Shown here: positions 59,528-64,000 of the stretch, piece after piece
Position numbering within the stretch: the stretch's first letter is position 1
Layout: the number at the start of each line of letters is the position of its first letter
NCBI GenBank assembly: GCA_030549775.1
Contig: CM060173.1
Location: 33,600,110-33,664,109, forward strand
DNA length: 64,000 nucleotides
Source of the DNA: Tamarix chinensis
Taxonomy: Eukaryota > Streptophyta > Magnoliopsida > Caryophyllales > Tamaricaceae
Direction: 5' to 3'
Position numbers and translations under genes: made by a program
The notes under the pieces: generated by a model
The model's database searches: none
Seen by the model: the letters and a program-made list of their open reading frames with translations, nothing else
What the model was told of the DNA's origin: nothing

Positions 59528-59542
59528 CCGTGCGATGCACGG
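59528..59542 (-). terminator. Helitron 3' terminal hairpin
   Basis: CCGTGC-GAT-GCACGG on the plus strand: a perfect 6-bp stem with a 3-base loop, separated from the CTAG end by 8 bases (TTTGCACC side included). This is the rolling-circle termination signal. Confidence 0.95.
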
Positions 59543-59706
59543 AGGATTCGAGCGTATGAGTAGGCTATTTTTTAAATAACATTTGGTAAAGAAACATTTA
59601 GGATAAATAATTATTATATAATTGGTTTCTAATCAGCTATTCATGGTAAACAAACTGAAAAAAAAATATAGACAATGAACAATAACTAATCAAAGAAATT
59701 TCATAA

Positions 59707-62700
59707 TTATATCTTTTCAAACACTTCTTTAAATACAACATTTGTGGTTGAATTACTCTCTGCAACATCATTGTCACATATAAGTATTTTCAAAACTTTA
59801 CGATTTGTCACTCGAGATATGGCAACATAAAGCTGACCATGACTGAATATAGGTTTCTTTAAGAAAATACTAACATTATGAAGTGATTGACCTTGACTTT
59901 TTTTGATTGTCATTGCATATGATACAATTAGTGGAAATTGTCTTCGATTAAACTTGAAAGGCAACCTTGGATCAGATGGTGTTAGTGACATTCTTGGTAA
60001 CAATACTCGTTCACCAGAATTATTTCCACCTAAGATCTTTGCTTCCAACACGTGAGCTCCAAGCCTTGTGATTACCATCCTAGTATCGTTGCATAAGCCA
60101 ACTGAATGGTCAATATTCCTCAATAACATAACAGGTGTACCAATCTTCAAATGCAATACATGATTTGGGACGCCGGAACACTTAAGACTGTTTAGGAATT
60201 CCGGAGTGTGTAGATCTTGCAACAAATCATTATTTGAATCAGATCTACATGTTGTATCTGAACTCAAATATGTTTTCTCTTCGGCTGAGTTAATTGACAA
60301 CATGTATTCATTGACGGACTCTACAATATCAAGAGTTGGTGCTAGGATAGATCTTCCCTCAAAATAAGTATCATCAGTGATATTGCTTGTGAGCTCTGGA
60401 TAAGTGCTTTTCACAATAGCTGCAATTGGATCATTTGAATATTTTATTAATAGATCACTTGGAAATTCGATTGTTGCATGACCATCATTAGGACCTCCAA
60501 CTGTTCCATCTCCAATGCTTGCAATCCAGTCAGAAAATTGCTTTAACTTGGCACATTCATCGACTGAGGTAAGATTTCGTAACCTCATATTCTTTGTCAA
60601 TCGTAACACCTTGCAATCTCGCCATAAGTATGAGGAGTTGATAGTTGCATGAACAATATCTTGTCGAGTACCCTTAGGAATGACAGGTAATATTTGTCTA
60701 AAATCACCTCCAAGAACAACTGTCTTACCTCCAAATGGCTTATCAATACTAAATTGATCGTTGATGCGTAAAATATCTCTCATTGTTTTATCCAAACCTT
60801 CAAAGCAATATCTGTGCATCATTGGAGCTTCATCCCATATTATGAGTTTACATCTTATAATCAAATCAGCAAGTGGACTACCTTGTTTGATGTTACATGT
60901 TGACTCTTCGGTAGGATTTATAGGAATCTTGAATCGAGAATGAGCTGTTCTTCCTCCTGGTAATAAAAGAGAAGCTATTCCACTCGATGCCACATTTAAC
61001 ACGATATCTCCTTTGCATCTAATAGTGGCTGATAATGTCCTCCATATAAACGTTTTTCCTGTACCTCCATACCCATACACAAAAAACAATCCACCTTTAT
61101 TTGACCTTGTTGCCTCCATTATCTCATCATATACATGTCTTTGCTCTGAGGTCATAACATATAGATTTTTATTGAGCTCTTGAGACAAATTTGATCGATC
61201 ATAACACATTTCCTCACGTATCAATGAATTTCCAACGGTAGAAAAAAACTCGGATGGTGGGAATGGTATTGGCTCAAACTCTCTTAAGCTTCTTCCACAG
61301 TTTCGTAACAACTTTTCTACCTCTACCAAGCCATAATTTTTTATCTCATCATCTTCCAAATGAAGTTCTGAAAAAAAAATTCAATAAGTTAAGAAAGAAT
61401 ATATAAATAGTTTAACAATTTGAAAAAAAAAATAATTAAGAGAACTAAGGTAAGTTACCTTCGTGTTGTAATAATAAGCGTTGTCTGTATAAAATATCAT
61501 CAGTCATATAAATCCAACAATGATTCCAAACAACTTCAGGTCGAATGAGTGATTCAGATGTCAATAATGTTGCAAATAATTTTCTCAAAGAAGATGCAGA
61601 AGCCCAATGACTTGCCTCAATAATACCATCAATGTATTCCTTGTCGTCATCTAACAAACCTAGGGCATAGCAGGCATCACGGTATGATGAATGTTGCTCA
61701 CCATTAATGCATCTTATGTCTTCATAACTTATAGGTCCACGCACAACATTAAGAAGACATCTTAAATAATAGAGTTCTCCACTGCCAGGAGGGACATAGA
61801 AAATCCGTCCAATAGAGAATCTTTTTTGCCTTGGTCGCCATTCTCTATTATACTTATCCCAAATGAATTTTGTAGGGAATTGAGAATAAGTTAATTCTTT
61901 TGCCTCAGGATATTCTTTATTTTCCTTCATCCAAGCTAAGAACATACTTTGCTTAACAGATAATCGATCAACAACATCATCGATCTGATCATAATCTGAA
62001 AAAATAACACTTTGTTGATTTGGAAGATGAAAACCTAACCTTTCAACCGGAGGATCTCTGAATTGAATATCATATTTGAATAACCTCCACGATGCTTCAC
62101 ATGATGATATATACCTACAATCATAGTACATCTGAACTTCGTCTGCCTTTTTTGCTACTTCGTCATCCGTTGTACTTCCATAAAAAGACGCAGTAACACG
62201 ATCGTGTCCTTTGTTGACATATTTAAATAAATACTTGATAGAGCGAGATTGGTTACACCATTCAACATTCAAATGTGCACCGTACTTGAGCAACAGATAA
62301 CGATTGTGAGGAACAATAAACCTGTTATCAAGAGGAACTCCATTCTTCTCCACTATTCGTCCGTTATCTCTTCTTCTATAGATAGGATATCCATCATCAT
62401 CAACAGTTGTTGATTCAACGAACCTTTTAGGAAAATGCTTTGTACAACGGCCAGCAGACATGCAAGGGGAGCTCTTAGCAGCAAGACCACATGGTCCATG
62501 TACCATAAATTCTTGAACTGCTGTATAGTACTTAGGATCAACGTGTTTATCTGGAATTTCGGCTGAAATAATTTTGTCGATATCGCTTCCTGTTGGATAC
62601 TTGTCTGTTGCTGCAAGAAATAACAATATGTGTGCATGTGGCAACCCACGCTTCTGGAACTCAATAGTCGATATAACTACAGTAGAATTAAAATAAAGGG

Positions 62701-64000
62701 TTATAACCAACTATAGTAAGAATATATGTTAAATATAATACACACACACACACACAGAGAGACTATGAAATAGTACTTGATTTAACCGTTCCAAAGATCT
62801 TGTTAGTCCGAAGATCTTTGATGAGATAATCCAACTTCATTTTAAAAACACGACAAATAATATCCGGACGATCTTCAGCTTTGAGGCTTCTTTTTTCAAC
62901 AAAACGAACTATTTCTGGCCATTTGGGATTGCAAGTAAATGTAATAAAAAGATCCGGATAACCAACCCATCTACAAATTGCCATGGCGTCTTGATAGTTT
63001 TGAATCATATATCGAGCACCGCCTGTGAATGATGACGGTAATATAACTCGTTTTCCTTGCGTTGATGGATCTGTCTCACCCCTTAAAATTGCATCTGTTA
63101 GTCCACTATATAATTCACACCGCAAATGTTTTTGATGTAACTTAATGTAAGTCAATCGTGAAGATTCAACCATGGTATATGCCTCAACAATAAATTGTTG
63201 AAGTAGTCTCATGGAAGACAATATAATTGATAACTCCGAACTCCTTTCATGCAAACGATACGAAAAATACTCAGTTAAACTAACATACTTCCGCCCACCC
63301 TGCTTCATTCCCCCATTCAACGTTAACGGAATGTCTTCTCTATAGCCATCTTCACCATAAGGAAACAATATAGGGTATTGTAATCCAAGATATGAAGCAT
63401 GTAGTTGGTTAATGCGTTTCAGCATTCCCGTTTTCGTTTCGACCAAGATATCCCTATCACCTAATGATGCATCAAAGTCCCCAACAATTAATCCAGCATT
63501 TTCTGAAGCCGTAGGTAGATTATACCTTCTGCCATCCCCATTCCTCCTACCAATCAACTTCAACTTCACATCTAAACAACCATCCTTTTCAATTTTTTCT
63601 CTTACCATTCTGAATGATTTAACCAACACATTATTCTCGTCAAACATCATCTTCAAATCATAAACAATAGATGTACGAAGGCTGTTCAAGGTTTGACTTT
63701 CCCTATAACCAATACAGTTGGAATAAGGAATTAGAAGAAATTACTTAAAAATGATAAAATAACTCAATAAATACCATAGCTTCTTAAGTAACTCACCTAA
63801 CAGAATGAACTCTATTTTCAACTTCATTATCAGTGTCATAAATGTAGAGTTGAGCAAATTTAGGCACTGAACCTTCATTCGGCAATAAACTTCCCATAAG
63901 ATGATAATTTTGACCATGAAGTCTAAATATTGGAGGAGATCTTCCATTGTTCAAACTCCTGTCAACTTTTCCTCCCATGGAAGTAAAACAGAACATGTTA
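59707..64000 (-). CDS. Helitron Rep-helicase, four exons, open throughout (5' partial)
   Basis: Exons: from the window edge to 63,797; 63,702-62,777; 62,676-61,459; 61,367-59,707. The introns (63,703-63,796, 62,677-62,776, 61,368-61,458; 91-100 bp) all have GT-AG ends. From the ATG at 63,994-63,996 the spliced length is 4,005 bases, exactly 1,335 codons with the stop. That ATG is probably internal, as the family normally has more N-terminal sequence. The N-terminal Helitron-like domain includes FRLHGQNYHLMGSLLPNEG. The Rep part has the HUH motif GLPHAHILLF (about 62,650-62,620) and a tyrosine pair in YLFKYVNKG (about 62,240-62,205). The PIF1-type helicase has Walker A GYGGTGKT (about 61,075-61,052), Walker B LIIWDEAP and the C-terminal YVAISRV block. 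Acts in the nucleus to nick and unwind element DNA. Confidence 0.93.

Larger units (their letters stand above)
59516..64000 (-). mobile_element. Helitron, 3' part (5' end outside the window)
   Basis: On the minus strand the element ends CTAG at 59,519-59,516 and the next host base is T, giving the standard CTAG|T junction. An exact 6-bp hairpin lies 8 bases inside the end. Upstream is a complete helicase with most of a Rep domain. The 5' TC end and the start of the protein are beyond position 64,000. Helitrons move by rolling-circle replication and leave no target duplication. Confidence 0.96.

Noticed and set aside
60761..60943. Plus-strand ORF in the Helitron
   Set aside because: Shadow of the helicase exon on the minus strand.

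Overview
This window is repeat DNA from a large plant nuclear genome. I found no host protein-coding gene, tRNA or rRNA. Almost everything recognisable is a transposable element typical of flowering plants (Ty3/gypsy, Athila, En/Spm-CACTA, hAT, Helitron, TRIM, LINE). The intervening DNA is AT-rich with long AT, TTA and GAA microsatellites. An angiosperm, probably a eudicot, fits best; I cannot name the species.

Layout. 1-4.8 kb: a decayed Ty3/gypsy element (copy A, + strand, cut by the window edge). 4.8-18.8 kb: a chromodomain-type gypsy element split within a few codons of its integrase, with the halves at 4.8-6.35 kb and 17.15-18.8 kb. Between them lies a very long LTR (6,351-17,150) that was itself opened by gypsy copy B (- strand, 15.8-10.15 kb) and by a block holding a GAA-rich tandem duplication, an inverted repeat pair and a LINE fragment. 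19,976-34,739: a complete-ended Athila-type element with both LTRs, a primer-binding site and a 4-of-5 matching target duplication. It carries a 3.6 kb solo LTR in its gag (22,280-25,883, duplication CCTTC) and an internal deletion fusing reverse transcriptase to integrase. 35.6-41.1 kb: a palindromic foldback element opened by a 4,987 bp hAT transposon (35,992-40,978, perfect 8-bp duplication TACTCACC) with a decayed BED-finger transposase. 41.1-45.6 kb: old sequence with a LINE trace. 45.6-58.4 kb: a decayed CACTA element with subterminal repeats at both ends and TNP2-type remnants, opened by a 4.9 kb solo LTR (48,890-53,811, duplication TTTAT) and a small TRIM element (56,249 to about 56,950). 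59,516-64,000: the 3' part of a Helitron with a textbook 3' end and an uninterrupted Rep-helicase gene in four exons, running off the right edge.

The elements do not cooperate; they record successive insertions. The relative order is readable: chromovirus before the long LTR in it before gypsy B; Athila before solo LTR 1; CACTA before solo LTR 2 and the TRIM; foldback before hAT. The Helitron is the only element whose coding capacity looks intact. The least familiar material is the very long LTR family (three relatives here). It has a conserved TATA box about 0.9 kb inside, TTA-triplet arrays punctuated by AGGGT..ACCCT hairpins, a GCATGG minisatellite and a CCACCGG..GTGG repeat block. All boundaries were read by eye; those called approximate may be off by tens of bases.
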